The notes below the pieces were generated by a model. It was not told the DNA's origin, did no database searches, and saw only the letters and a list, made by a program, of their open reading frames with translations. 64,000 nt of DNA. Source: Ochotona curzoniae. Its lineage: Eukaryota; Chordata; Mammalia; Lagomorpha; Ochotonidae. The translations under genes were made by a program, and so were the position numbers. The stretch lies in NCBI RefSeq assembly GCF_017591425.1, contig NW_024465369.1, positions 30,899,501-30,963,500 of the forward strand, given 5' to 3'. Shown in pieces: positions 12,823 through 33,860 of the stretch. The stretch's first letter is position 1. Every line of letters starts with the position of its first letter.

Positions 12823-14277
12823 TGCTAGAGTACACAACACAGACTTCACACAAAGATTGTGTGGCCTGCAGAGCACAGTTTCTGAGGTTGCGAAGTCATG
12901 CACACATCTGCGCAGTCCACACAGCAGGGCCCCACAGAACGTCAGGAACTGATCCTCACATAAGGACAAAAAGGCCTCTCTCGTGTGACGAGGGTGAAGT
13001 CACTCTACTTTACCATATACTCTTTGAGGAAAATGCTATGTTTTATTTTACAGACAGGAACAAATAATTTGCCCAAGAGCTCTCTGCTGGTAGAGAACTG
13101 ATATTGACTCTGTCAACCCGCATGTGAGTTTGGGATTCCTAACCACTGTCAACCTCCTTGAGTCATGAGATTTGGGACACCCCCAACCCTCATCCCAAGC
13201 CAATATTTGGTGAGATAAATCTGAAGACTTAGTGATAAGCAAACGACTCAAGTAGCTGCAGTTAGTGCCCTCATCTGAATTGTGAGGACAGGGAGCCACA
13301 GGCAAGTGACCTCAGCTGGCAGTGTGGTTTAGGTGGCCCTCTTGGGCACTGTTACTCATTTACTTCTGCCTGGTCAATGAACTAATTTGCCATGAATTTG
13401 CCTTCTTGTGTACGGTCATGTTCTCAGTGGCTTTAACTGGGAACTGTTGTTCAGAAGTGATACCCTGGCCAAAATACTGCCAGAAGAAAAAGATATGGGT
13501 TGGTCTGTGCTGACTGAGTCCAATGACCTAGAGGTATGTGAACCTTTTGGCCAACAATAGTTGGAATAAGGACAGGCTTTCCAAAATTTGAGGTCAGCAC
13601 CTAGGATTCGAACTACAGGTTGGGACACCATGGTTTGAAACTCTGAAATGACCTTCAGCCCATAGATATACCTCCTGTGGACAATACATTTCATTGGGAG
13701 GTGATCTTTAAAACCAAAAATGTCATTCACTACAAGCACTAGTGTGATTTGCCGTTACTTGTACGACTGAGGGATGCGTTTAAGTTTCACTTACAGTTCA
13801 GAGAAAAGACAGAATCTTTGCCTTCTCCAAGGGGATTCTGAATTCTGTCCACAGACCCTCTCCAGGTATGGGGCCTCTCTGCCTGCTGACCTTTCATACA
13901 CATCTATATCCACCTACCGGAATGCAAGCTCACTTTGAGCTTATAACTCACCTTCATACATCGGAAAGAACCTGCCTTCCTGTGGCTGCTTCCATCTGAT
14001 CTTTAATTTGCTTTCCCCACCTCTGAAAACGTGTGCCGGTCATTGTACTAGAGGAGAGGGGCCATGAGAGTTGACAACACAGGAGCAACCACCACTGCAA
14101 ACATCAAATGTTGCTTTTGGCCAAGTGGACTCTTGTGCTCACCTCTATGGGCAAGGTCATTGTGTTGTTGCTGCAAGCAAACAAAGATTCTAGTAACCAG
14201 TGCCTCCCTCATCCCCCAATGATCTTGGCAAATTTGTTTTCTTGAGCCTCTTTCATCTTATAAAAAATCAGATAAGC
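12823..14277. other. Intergenic, MIR only
   Basis: Apart from the MIR at 13022-13135 nothing is recognised. 13850-13960 is weakly L2-like ('ggaatgcaagctcactttgag'). Confidence 0.4.
13022..13135 (-). repeat. MIR
   Basis: 'ttttattttacagacagg' and 'aataatttgcccaagagctc' match antisense MIR core. Confidence 0.5.
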
Positions 14278-14596
14278 AGGGGCCTAGCACATTAGCCCAG
14301 GGGTTAATGTCCTTGCTTTGCATGTGCCAGAATCCCATATAGGCATCAATTCCTGTCCCAGCTGCTCACTTTCCATCCAGCTCCCTGATGGGGCCTGGGA
14401 AAGTAGTTGAGGATGGCCTAAAGCCTTGAGACACTGCATCCACATGGGAGACCCAAAAGAAGCTCCTGGCTTTGGATCGGCTGAGCTCTGGCCATTGCAG
14501 CTCTTGGGGAGTGAACCGGGGACTGAAGATCTTTCTTGTTTTATATCCTTCTGTGGATTTCCCTTTCCAATAAAAGTAAAATACATTTTAAAAAAT
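14278..14596 (+). mobile_element. C-type SINE, full length
   Basis: 'agcccaggggttaatgtcc', 'gggcctgggaaagtagttgagg', tail 'ccaataaaagtaaaatac'. Confidence 0.9.
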
Positions 14597-14611
14597 GAAA
14601 TAAGTAATACA

Positions 14612-14695
14612 CCCTAACTCAAAAGCCTGTTGAGAAGATCAAATGAGACCTACACATAGAAGTTGCTTACTAACATAATCCAGTATTTTCTATGA
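14612..14695 (+). repeat. MIR-like fragment
   Basis: 'gttgagaagatcaaatgag' resembles MIR. Confidence 0.35.
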
Positions 14696-15053
14696 TTCTT
14701 CTTATGCTTGTCCTGGGCAGACCCAATGATAGCTATAGTTGGCTGCATCTAGTCCAGGGGTCATAGAATCTTACCAACACTGACCTTCTTGAAGTAATTT
14801 TCTTGGAGAGTGAGATTTCAATGAAGGCTACGAAATCCATTCAAAGAATACACTGGACATTTTGTTATTCAATAATTTTTGAGCTACCCCAGTCTTGAGT
14901 AAAACACCCTATATTTTGATATTTCCCTCTAAATGTTTGACAATTGGTAATTATTTTATCTCTTCTTTAGCTGCAGATCTTTTGGAAAGAAAAAGATGAA
15001 AGCAGAGCCCCAAATTCCCTTGAATAGTGAAGAAGATATATTACATTATGTCT

Positions 15054-15373
15054 TTTTTAAAAAGATTTATTTATTTTCATTGCAAAGTCAGATTTACAGA
15101 GAGAAGGAGAGACAGAAAAAAAATCCTGCATCAACTGGTTCACTCAGTGGACAGAGCTGAGGAGGTACAAAGCCAAGATCCAGGAGGTTCTTCCCAGTCT
15201 CCCACACAGGTACAGGGTCTCAAGGCTTTGGACCATCTTTTGCTGCTCTCCCAGGCCCCAAGCAGGAAACTGGAAGGAAAGTAGAGCAGCTAGAACAGAA
15301 ACTGGTACCCATATGGGATTCTGGCATATGCAAGGCAAGGACTTTAGCCACTAGGCTTCTGTGCCAGGTCCAA
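15054..15373 (-). mobile_element. C-type SINE, antisense, full length
   Basis: 'aaagatttatttattttcattgc', 'caggccccaagcaggaaactgg', 'tagccactaggcttctgtgcc'. Confidence 0.9.
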
Positions 15374-16383
15374 CACTATGTAAATAGTTTGTTCTTTATA
15401 TAGCAGTAGCTTTAAACTATTTAATATTATATTCACATTTATATTCCTTCCCAGAAAAAATTTTCCATATGGTATTTAGAAAAAACATAACAAAATAGCA
15501 AGAGGCAAATGTGATTAGCACTATCAACTTTTTCTGCATTTGCTATTCACCTTACACATAATCAGAAATAAATGAACAATTTCTAGAAATGGTTCAGATT
15601 TAAAACTAAAAATAATCTTCAGAAAACTAAGTCCAAAGTTTATGAAGTTGGTTGGTCTTATAGTTCATGTTTGAACATGGTATCCATGAACAGCTACAAT
15701 TCCATAAACATCTATAGCAAAACCTTAATTAGGCTCTATATGTTGTCCTCTTTGAGGAATTAAAGTCCCCTGTTGGTTTAAAGGGTGCCTCTAAGAGTAA
15801 AGACACTGTGTGGATGCAGAAGAAACTTTCTGAGTCCTGAGGGAAGGAGATAAAAATCTTCCCCTGTGCCTGCCCCGCTGCCCTGTTTGTTCCCTTTAGC
15901 CTCTGTACTCCCCAGACTCACAAAACCAGGACAGACTCTGCCTGGGCCAGACCTGAGAGTAGGGTAACCCCCCCCCCCAATTCTTGCTCACTTCCTCCTT
16001 CTGAAGAACTTGCTTTCCCTTAGTCACCAGTGCCCTATGGCAGGAGGGAAGTAGGCTGAGGTGAACTGTAGCTTCTGAGGAAAAGTGAAAGGAAGCGGTC
16101 TTCCTGTTTCATTTAGGGCCTAGACCGTCTACAGGCCCTAAAACAGCACCTGTGTTCCAGCGGGTTCTACTGTATCCTGAGTCAAAATGTCGGGTTTACA
16201 CTATGAATTTGCTTTAGTTTCCTCTCTCTGCAACTGATTTTCTCACAGGGGGCTGATGCCTACGGAGGATGCAATTTGAAGATTTGGGATTCTGATATTG
16301 TATATTGGCCAGCATTTCTATTTGCTTTGCTTTGTTCTCACCCTTCCTAAGTGAACTCACTGCTAGCCTCCCTCTTTGATGCT
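15374..16383. other. Intergenic, nothing recognised
   Basis: A 10-bp poly-C lies near 15969. No gene or repeat that I can name. Confidence 0.5.
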
Positions 16384-16397
16384 CTGCAATGAGTTCT

Positions 16398-17201
16398 TTG
16401 TGTTTTTTTAATAATTTATTATTTTTTTAAAATAATGATTACATAGTTGAGCAGGGTGGGACGGATCAAGGTTTAGGGAAAACTGGGTGAATTCATTGCT
16501 TCCAAATTCACTATTTCTTCTTGTTGTTCCTGGGGCAAGGGGAGAGACAAAGGGGAAAACCACTCCTGACTTTCTGTACACCCCAGGACCCAGGGATGAG
16601 GAACCACAACCTCATATGAACCCAGAGTCTCAACGTGTACATATTCCTAGGGTTCTGTCCAGGTTTGGATAGTTCTGAAATGCTGCCGATCCAAGGATGA
16701 TATCGCCCTCCCAATGTTGATAGGCTCCATTCATCCAAATTATTTGCTGTCATCGTTTGTTTGGGGTTGTTGTCCAGTTAGTTCTGTTCTTCTGCTACAG
16801 CACTAAATGTACAACAGGGCCAGTGTCCACTGCTCCACCTTTTTCATTAAGTAGGGCATGTTCTTGTTGGAGAGTCCAAGAAGCTGGGCCAGGTATTCCA
16901 AGCATCACCAGATCCTCCACCCCTGGGGCTCCAAACCTAACACCCCCTATTATGTGGGCCCTGGGACCCAGACCAGCAGACCCAAGCCCTGCTAGATTCC
17001 CCACCCGGGGCTCACAGAACCAACATCCACCTAAAAGGTGGGTGCCAGGATCTGGGCCAAGTGACCCACACACTACCCATTCCCCTGTCCCCGGGGCTCA
17101 GGAACCCATCCCCCACCACAGACTTGGGCCTCATTACTTGAGCCAATCTATCCTACCCCTGTCAGATCCCCTGTCCCTGGGATTCACGGACCTAGCTCCC
17201 A
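16398..17201 (-). mobile_element. VNTR-bearing retroposon copy A with 14-bp target-site duplication
   Basis: Flanked by exact direct repeats CTGCAATGAGTTCT at 16384-16397 and 17202-17215. On the - strand it starts inside a GC-rich array of about four 82-86-bp units (GGGG/GGGA anchors at 16925, 17007, 17093, 17179). A unique domain of about 400 bp follows, and it ends 'caactatgtaatcattattt' plus an A/T-rich tail. No ORF of LINE type is present. The duplication and tail show target-primed (L1-type) insertion. It is a 5'-truncated relative of the element at 53.1-56.4 kb. Confidence 0.75.
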
Positions 17202-17215
17202 CTGCAATGAGTTCT

Positions 17216-26334
<9,119 letters not shown>

Positions 26335-26700
26335 ATAACCTGACCACAAACGCCTGCCCCGGGCTATGAGAGTCACTGATTGCAAGGGCACATCTCCTTT
26401 TTAATCACATTGGTGGCCTAACCTAACCCTGATTCACATGTTTATTTTGTTGAAAGAAGGTGCCCTACCAGCAATGGTGATACCCAGCGTCCCTTCTTTA
26501 GCTTTCATTGAGAAGGACAAGGAGACTGCATCACACCACCAAGTCCTACCCAACACCAAGGGTGTCACTACCTGGTATAATGCCAAGGCAATTCAAATAT
26601 TTCCCCACCCAAAATCATTTGCATCACCACTTCCTTACAGAGTACCTCCTAAACACTTAATTTTGTCTCATCAAAATATTAAAAGACAGGTAACATACTT
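26335..26700 (+). other. DHRS9: DHRS9 3' UTR (approximate)
   Basis: Non-coding sequence directly after the DHRS9 stop. The only polyadenylation-like hexamer before the next SINE is ATTAAA at 26678-26683, suggesting a 3' UTR of about 360 nt. The end is inferred, not seen in a transcript. Confidence 0.4.
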
Positions 26701-26705
26701 TTCTT

Positions 26706-26996
26706 GTTTTTTTTTTTTCCCATCCACTGGCTTACTCATCAAAATCTTGTAATGGCTAGGGCTGGGCCAAGGTGGGAGCTGGAAATTAAGAATGTATTTC
26801 AAGAGCTTCTTCTAGGACTGTCAGGTAGGTGCAAGGTCCCAAGGCTTTGGACTGTCCTCTACTGCTTACTCAGGTCCCAAACATGGAGCTGGATGGGAAG
26901 TGGAGCAGCCAGGATAAACCAGCACCCACCCATATGGGACCCCAGCAGATGTAAGGTGAGAACTTCAGCAACTAGGCTATCATGGTGGGCCCGGAC
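26706..26996 (-). mobile_element. C-type SINE, antisense, just after DHRS9
   Basis: Starts at a poly-T, 'ccactggcttactcatc', 'ggctagggctgggcc', 'atatgggaccccagcag', ends 'gctatcatggtgggccc'. The 3' part is shortened. Confidence 0.87.
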
Positions 26997-27029
26997 TTTG
27001 GATTCTTAATCATTAGGCAAAATGTAAAC

Positions 27030-27640
27030 TCCCAAACAAAAGAGAAATTCTGACCCATGCTACAGGGACAATTCTTGATAGCATTATTATAAGCCAATGG
27101 GGCTAGACACAAAGTGACAACATTCAGATTCCACTTGTATGAGGTGTCTAGATAGACAAATTCCTGGAGAAAGAAGGTTGATTGGTGGTTACTAGGGTCT
27201 TAGTGGAGAAGGTGATTGGGAATTGCAGACTAGTGGGGTATAGGCAGCTTGACAAGAGGAAGTAATTTTAGAGATGAACACAGCGATGGCCATATGAGAG
27301 TGAGTGCACCAAGTGTCACTAAGTTGCACACTGAAAACTTCAAAAGGCAAAGCTTATGTGTATTTTCCAATAATAAAAAGGACTATACACTGACACATGC
27401 CACAATGTAAATAAACCCTGAAAACCATACAAGGTGAAAGAAATCAGTCACATAAGGTCACACGTTCTATTATTGCATTTATACCTAATGTCCAGAACAG
27501 GCAAAACTACAGGAAAAAAAAACATATATGGTAGCAGTTAACAGAGCCTGGAGAAAGAAAGAAACTAGGAAGCAAGTAGCATGTGTGTCTAAGCAGATTT
27601 GATGAATTCTCTGAAGGACTAAAAATCTGGCCTGGTAAAT
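27030..27640 (+). mobile_element. Old L1 3' end fragments in sense (two overlapping partial copies)
   Basis: 'gattccacttgtatgaggtgtctagatag', 'gattggtggttactagggtc' and 'aaataaaccctgaaaaccat...gaaagaaatcagtcacataag' are typical of L1M 3' sequences. The 'tccactt-tatgaggtgtc' and 'catttatacctaatgtccagaacagg' segments are the same consensus part twice, so two copies or a duplication are present. Confidence 0.6.
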
Positions 27641-29342
27641 CTTGTTGAGCATAGGAAAAGAAAGGATAATGAGCGTGATTCGGCACTGGTAGACTCTAAA
27701 GGCAGCAAGAAAACACTAGATGGAACCACAAGTGTCAGGGAACGAAAGGGCAGGAAAAGGAGGAAGAGGATCTCAAAGAAAGAATGTAGGTCTACACAGC
27801 TGGAACAAATCCCAAAGACTCCAAGGCCTGTTTTCCAGTCCTATATGGAATTATGCAGGATGAATGTCCTATTACAAGTCACTGCGAATATTGATGCATA
27901 TAGTTTTCTGGTATAAAGAGGATAATAATAAACATCATTCCAAAAGCAGGAAAAGGTGGAGAATCTGTGTTTATTCTGGTGATCATAATAATAAAAAGAC
28001 CGAGATGTGCAACTGATAGCTGAGTTTAGAAATGCTGCCTCTTACATGTTTCAGAAGACTCGTGACGATGGCTAAATTATCAGGCTCTCGGTAGCCTATA
28101 CATTCAGTGAAATAAGGTCTGTGTCTTGCTCATATTCATGATTCTGAATTGAACTAACTCTGAGTTTCATTCCATCCAAAAGAGACAGTTTCTTACACAG
28201 GTCTTCCCCAGATTCCAACACTCACACAGGTTTGTGACTGTGCATGTGAGTAAGCCTGGTTAGCAGATTCAAACACTTTTTTTGCAGGATAAAAGAGCAC
28301 AAGAAAAATGAGCTAAAATGGACGCTTACCGTGAAGAAAATGCTTGACAGTCACTGCTTAAAGTCATGTCCTCTTAAAACTAAAAAGAATTCTGTTCATT
28401 TTCATTCACCTTGCTGGGAACTTCTGTGTAAGAAGGAATTCCCTCCTTTCAAGTTCATAACATATTGATAACTGAAAAGTCAGATTACCAATGGCATGAA
28501 GCCACCCAGAAATATGGTTCATAATATTCAGGGAACGTATGTTCATCCTTTTTTTGGTCAAATTTTTCAAAACACAGCAGAATGAGAGAGAAGAATTCTC
28601 ACCATGGTTAGGTAAACTATTGGCCTTTCCTATAGGTAAAGTCATCTCATCTCCACCCTAACCCCGCAGACATTTCCTGTGTACATCTCTGGTTTCTCAG
28701 GTGGCTATTAGCCACCTCATAGCCCATCTTTGGAGCTGAAACTCACAACCCTTGTTGGCTAGGGTCTCTCCTCAAGACAGCTTCACAGCTATGGTCCTCA
28801 CAGCACTGTATTGGAATTTATAATATGCTGTAACTCCCTGACATTCCAGACCTCCTGGGGCTGCCAAAATTTTTAAACTTTGAGCGAAATTTCTTTCTAA
28901 CTTCAAGTCATTCCAACCACATTCTCAGACTTAACTAATTGAATTACTTCCTGATTTGTCTTGACCTGACTTCTTTGCTCATGCCTTCAAAAAAGTACAA
29001 TTTCATAATTTCTTGATTCACTCACTTTTTCCTTAAAAACAAATGCTGCCAAGTATTGTGTGACTCCAAAATGAAAACAAATACATCCACCCAAGTGACT
29101 CCCAAAGTTTTCTAAACTCATAAGAAGACACAGTGTTTGATATGTTGAGGCATAAGTTTGAACAAAGACACAGACCTGCAAAGCAGCAAGGAAAGAAAGC
29201 TGGGAGGGAGGGAGAATAACAGCAGGTTACTGGATCAGGCATCTCCAGGATGGATTCCTAGACATCTCTTTGATCTGTTGTCACATCTTAGTCTCTGTGC
29301 TCCTGGGAAAATAATTTTTTATCCATAAATATTTGAGGAAAC
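27641..29342. other. Intergenic, nothing recognised
   Basis: No gene, no repeat that I can name. Confidence 0.5.
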
Positions 29343-29980
29343 AGGCATGGATGTTTAATCCAGAGGTTAAGACATCAGCTATGGTACCCATGTTTCACAT
29401 AGGAGTTTGATGTCCAACCCCAGCTCCTTACTCCAGCTTCCCACTAATACAAACTAAAAGAACCAGCCAGTGATGGTCCCTATCACCCAAGAAAGAGACT
29501 GAGATGTCAAGTCCCCCAGTTCTGGCTTTAGCCAGCCCAGAGCCAATCATTACAGACGGGAACTAACTGCTTTGAAGAAAGAATTAGCAGACTGCTCTCC
29601 CTCCTTCCTTCTCTCTTCTTCCCTCCTGTTCCTCCCTCTCTTTCTCTCTCCCTCCTCCCTTACTCCCTCTATTCCTCACTCTCTTCCTCTCCCTCCATCC
29701 TTCCTCTCTCTCCTTCCTTTCTCCCTGCCTTTTTCTTTCCCTCTTTCTCTCCCTCCCTCTCCCTCACTCCTTCTCTTCCTCTCCCTCCTTCCTTCCTCTC
29801 TCTCCTTCCTTTCTCCCTGCCTTTTTCTTTCCCTCTCTCTCTTCCTCCCTCTCCCTCACTCCTTCTCTTCCTCTCCCTCTCCTTTCTCTCACTCTTCCTT
29901 CCTCTTTCTCTCTCCCCCCTTTCTCCTATCTTCCCACCCTCCTCTCTAAAATGAGTGAATGAATGAATGGACAAATAAAG
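29343..29980 (+). mobile_element. Old SINE with expanded polypyrimidine 3' part
   Basis: SINE body at 29343-29580 ('ccagaggttaagacatcagc', 'cagccagtgatggtccc', 'ccagcccagagccaatc') runs into the C/T tract at 29585-29945, and a tail 'gaatggacaaataaagaaag' follows. The tract sits where the SINE normally has a short CT-rich block. Confidence 0.65.
29585..29945. repeat. Polypyrimidine minisatellite, about 92-bp period
   Basis: Almost pure C/T on the + strand for 360 bp. 'ttcctctctctccttccttt' starts at 29701 and 29793, and 'ccctcactccttctcttcc' at 29761 and 29853, both 92 bp apart. Long apparent ORFs here are low complexity only. Confidence 0.9.
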
Positions 29981-30057
29981 AAAGTGTTCAGGGAAGTGTT
30001 ATGTCATGGACCGTCTTCTAAGTGATGATCTACAGTCCTTTAGAATTGAATACATTT

Positions 30058-30407
30058 GGGCCCTGACACACGGTGGCCTAGCAGCTGAAGTTCTCGCCTT
30101 GCCTTTCTTGCACCAGTATCCCATATGGGCACTAGTTCTGGTCCCGGCAGCTCCACTTCCCATCCAGCTCCCTGCTTGTGGCCTGGGAAAGCAGTCGAGG
30201 ATGGCCCAAAGCTTTGGGACCCTGCACCCATGTGGGAAACCCAGAAGAGGCTCCTGGATCCTGGCTTCAGATTGGTTCGGCATAGCATCAGCCGTTGCGC
30301 TCACTTGGGGAGTGATTCATTGGACAGAAGATCTTCCACTCTGTCTCTCCTCCTCTCTGTATTTCTGACTTTCCAAAAAATAATAAATCTTAAAAAAAAA
30401 AAAAAAA
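30058..30407 (+). mobile_element. Young C-type SINE with exact 10-bp target duplication
   Basis: GAATACATTT at 30048-30057 and 30408-30417 flanks the element. Head 'acggtggcctagcagctgaag', core 'ggcctgggaaagcagtcgagg', tail 'aataataaatctt' plus poly-A. Confidence 0.94.
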
Positions 30408-30599
30408 GAATACATTTAAAGGCTAAGACCAATACTCAGAATGCTCAGAGGAGCTTTTCCAGAATCTCAGGCCAAGAGCACGTGAGATGCTGTTTTCTAC
30501 CACATCTAGCTGGAGGATCCTTCCTCGTTTAGTTTGGAAGGGCCAGGAGAATTTCTGAATCTTTTCCTGTGGTCTGACCTAAACATCCATCAGTGTCCT

Positions 30600-31330
30600 C
30601 TGTAGCTCTCTTGGGGCCTCTACAATACATTCAAATCTGGGTTTCTATCTCTCCCGTCCCCAACCCTCCACCCTGGTCAACCTGACCAAGGGAACTCCAC
30701 GTCACTTCCTCTCTAGTGTGATCCTCTGTTGATGCTAAAGTCAGCTCTTGCCTCAATCAGAAAATTCACTTACACACCATTGGTGATTTCTCCGCATGAC
30801 AGTCAGGATGGCTCAAAAATGAAAGCCGGCCATTCTATTCCACTCCCAACCACGTCTTTCTTCAACCCTTCAGTATGTTCCCTTTGCACTTGGGCCAAAG
30901 TGTAAAATGTGTTCAATACCTGACCCACATAACACCAATATGCCTCCTTAGTCACCAACCTGCTCACTTTGCTGCCTTGGGCCCAAGGACGTCCCTGAAA
31001 AGTTGCCATTCAGCCCAGCTCATCTTGTTGTTTCATCGCAAAGATCTCAACCCCTTCTTCAGAAAGCCTATGCAGCTCCAAAGTCTGACCTCCAGGCATT
31101 TATCCAAAATTGTTCCCACCTTGTACACTCTTACTATACCCTATAATTTACTTTTGTGCATCCTGCACATAAAATTTACATGTTAGTCTGTAATTACAAG
31201 TTTAATATTAGTAGCGTGCATCAGATTTTAAGCTCCATTTAACTAGTAGCTGTGATTCTTTGCTTGATCTTTTTTTTTTTTTTTTTTTTGCCAAACTCCT
31301 TGCAAGCACGTAGTGATCAGGACCTATGTA
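30600..31330 (+). repeat. Degenerate L2-like sequence
   Basis: The order of weak landmarks ('ttgcacttgggccaaag', 'gacctccaggcatttatcc', 'attttaagctccatttaac', 'tagctgtgattctttgc') follows the L2 3' end. Strongly diverged, so family assignment is tentative. A 20-nt poly-T lies at 31270-31289. Confidence 0.35.
31270..31289. repeat. Poly-T run
   Basis: 20 T. Confidence 0.9.
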
Positions 31331-32103
31331 TTCATCATTCAAACAAAAGAGCAATGTATTAAGATCAAGCTTGCTCTCCACACTAGTTGTGTTATTTGTA
31401 TTGGTTTAATTGAAGTCCTGTAACTCCCTAAGCTTTTGAGTACCTCCTCCTTTGATTCAATTCTGCTATCAGCCTCACGAGTATTGCCTTGGTGATGGTC
31501 CCTGACCCTGAAGAGTTGGCCTCTCTGATAAACCATCAAGAATCCAGGGGTCATAAAACAAAGAGAGCTTCAGCAATCACCACAGCACTTCTCTACCTCC
31601 GGGCAGGATTTACGTCTAAGCCATCGAGGTTGAACAGTACCTTCTTTATTTAAACTCTCTCCAAAAAAACTGGATAGTAGGCAACCCAGACCAATTTAGA
31701 GAGGAAAATTTCTAGTTAACTTAGAAAAAATTATTAACTTTGGCACTTTTTCACAACATTAACCCTACTAGCTCACAAAAATACAGGCAATTATAGTCTC
31801 AATTGCTTAGCATTCTCAAAATGAGAAACTTTCTGATATTTAGAATTAGATTTTAGAAGTTATTGAGAAGTTATCTAAGCCATTGATTTAAGAACAAAGT
31901 TGGTCAAGACTTCTACAAATTTTTGCATGCTGAAAAATAAGACAATTTTCTTGATATTCATAAGACTAATATTCTTGCACAATTCTATGATTCATGTTTA
32001 AAAATAAAGTATGACTAATTTTTATCTTCACATATGAGACATTAAAAATGAGAACTTTAATGCAGATTCTGGCTTAGCAAAATTTCCAAGCTCTTTTTTT
32101 TTT
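31331..32103. other. Intergenic, nothing recognised
   Basis: A/T-rich, no recognisable element. Confidence 0.5.
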
Positions 32104-32428
32104 TAGATTTTTTTTTAATTGGAAAGTTAAATATACAGAGAGGAGGAGAGACAGAGAGGAAGATCCGCCATCTGATGATTCACTCTCCAAGTGACCGCAA
32201 TGGCTGGAGCTGAGCTAATCCAAAGCCCGGAGCCAGGAGCCTCTTCCGGGTTTCCCACGCAGGTGCAGGGTCCCAAGGTTTTGGGCTATCCTCGACTGCT
32301 TTCCCAGGCCACAAGCAGGGAGCTGGATGGGAAGTGGAGCTGCCAGGACCAGAATTGGTGCCCATATGGGATCCTGGTGTGTACAAAGTGAGGACTTCAG
32401 CTGCTAGGCCACCGTGCACTGGACCCCG
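32104..32428 (-). mobile_element. Young C-type SINE, antisense
   Basis: 'agatttttttttaattggaaag', 'caggccacaagcagggagctgg', 'agctgctaggccaccgtgc'. Low divergence. Confidence 0.92.
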
Positions 32429-32486
32429 TAGCTCCTTTTCATATAGTATCCGCCTCCTAGCTCCTTTTCATATAGTATCTGCCCAG
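32429..32486. repeat. 29-bp tandem duplication beside a SINE
   Basis: 'tagctccttttcatatag' + 'tatc' occurs at 32429-32450 and 32458-32479. It lies directly at the SINE end. Confidence 0.85.
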
Positions 32487-32844
32487 ATCATATCTTGCAT
32501 TACTGGTGGGTACCTTGAAATAGCACAGCTGTCTGAAATAGGTCAGGCCTGGCCAATATAGCATTGTCACTTTCTACAGCCAGCAGCTGTCCTGCATCAT
32601 GCCCCTAGTTCCTAATGAGAAATTGGAGATGAAGAGGATTCTGCTGTAGACATATGGCCTACCCTCTAGGGGAAAACAACCCATACATTGATAAAAGATA
32701 TATTTTCACTCCTTTGCAATTATTTCTTCCACTTAGGTATGCAGGCTACAACTTGAACAGGAGGTCACCCAAGGAATGCCAGTGCCTACATGATGAACCA
32801 GACAATCCAAACAACCTGTCTTACTACAGGTGAAGTGGGAAGAT

Positions 32845-33040
32845 AGTAGTAATGGCTATTCAATACTTAGTAAATGTGAGATTCTTGATACAACTTGCTG
32901 TATGCTACATGAATGATCTAATCACAACTCCATCTTAGGTGTTTCGTGGAGATCGAGAAATGACATCATAGAGAAGTAGGAAATTTGTTACCCAGCCCAG
33001 CGTCATCCAGAGCCCATGCCCAGAACTCTGCACTTTATTA
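32845..33040 (-). repeat. MIR-like
   Basis: 'ctattcaatacttagtaaatg' to 'gtcatccagagcccatgcccag' in antisense MIR order. Confidence 0.4.
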
Positions 33041-33540
33041 TAGAGATGTGAATCCTAGCAAGTATTTTTTCTGAAGTCCAATTTTAGTTCTACGAAAATA
33101 AAGACTGCATTAAAGCAATCTAAAATTAGTCTTCCTACCCAGTAATAATTATTCATAAGAATTATGTGATTTAGGGATACATAATTTGAATATAAAGATA
33201 TATTATTTTCCTATGTTTAAAATATTCTAGAAAATGTTTCTCACAGTGAAATAAATCACTTATGTGTAATTCCCTGGATCCTTGAAGTTTCCTAAGGAAG
33301 TTTTAAATTCTTCTTTTTGCCTTTATTTTCTTTGGTGAGTTGTCGATGATGCTACTGCTTCCAGGATTTTCTTTGAAATCACTTTTTGTTTATCTCAATA
33401 AAAGCCTTGGAACAACTGTCGCAATCCAAGATCAACACTGAATCTTTCAGCTTGTATGATAAGGCATAAGAAAAAGGATGAAAGACCAAATCACACAACT
33501 GCTATGGCTTCCTACGGATGTAACTTGTTGGATTAAAAAA
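33041..33540. other. Intergenic, nothing recognised
   Basis: A/T-rich, no recognisable element. Confidence 0.5.
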
Positions 33541-33860
33541 TGGGCAAACTATGGCAAGTCAAGCCACTATTCGCAGCACCATCATCCCGTGTCAGAAAAT
33601 CAATTCAAGTGCCAGCTGCTCCATTTCCTTTTCAGCTCCCTGCTAACACATCTGGAGATGCAGTACATGATGTCCTAAGCACTTAGGACCCTGCCATCTA
33701 TGTGAAAGACCAAGGCAGTTTTCTGACACCTGGCTTCTGCCTGACCCAGACCTGAGTTGTGTGGCCATTTGGGAAATGCAAGAGCAGATGCAAGATTCTC
33801 TCTCTCTCTCTCTCTTTTTGTGTGTGTGTGTTGCTCTGCCTTTCAAATAAATATAGAGTA
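33541..33860 (+). mobile_element. Old C-type SINE with (TC)n(GT)n
   Basis: 'caagtgccagctgctcc', 'gcacttaggaccctgcc', (TC)n at 33797-33815 then (GT)n at 33819-33832, 'tgcctttcaaataaatata'. Confidence 0.8.

Noticed and set aside
29572..29949. 125-residue Ser/Leu/Pro-rich reading frame
   Set aside because: Produced by the polypyrimidine minisatellite; no protein-like composition.
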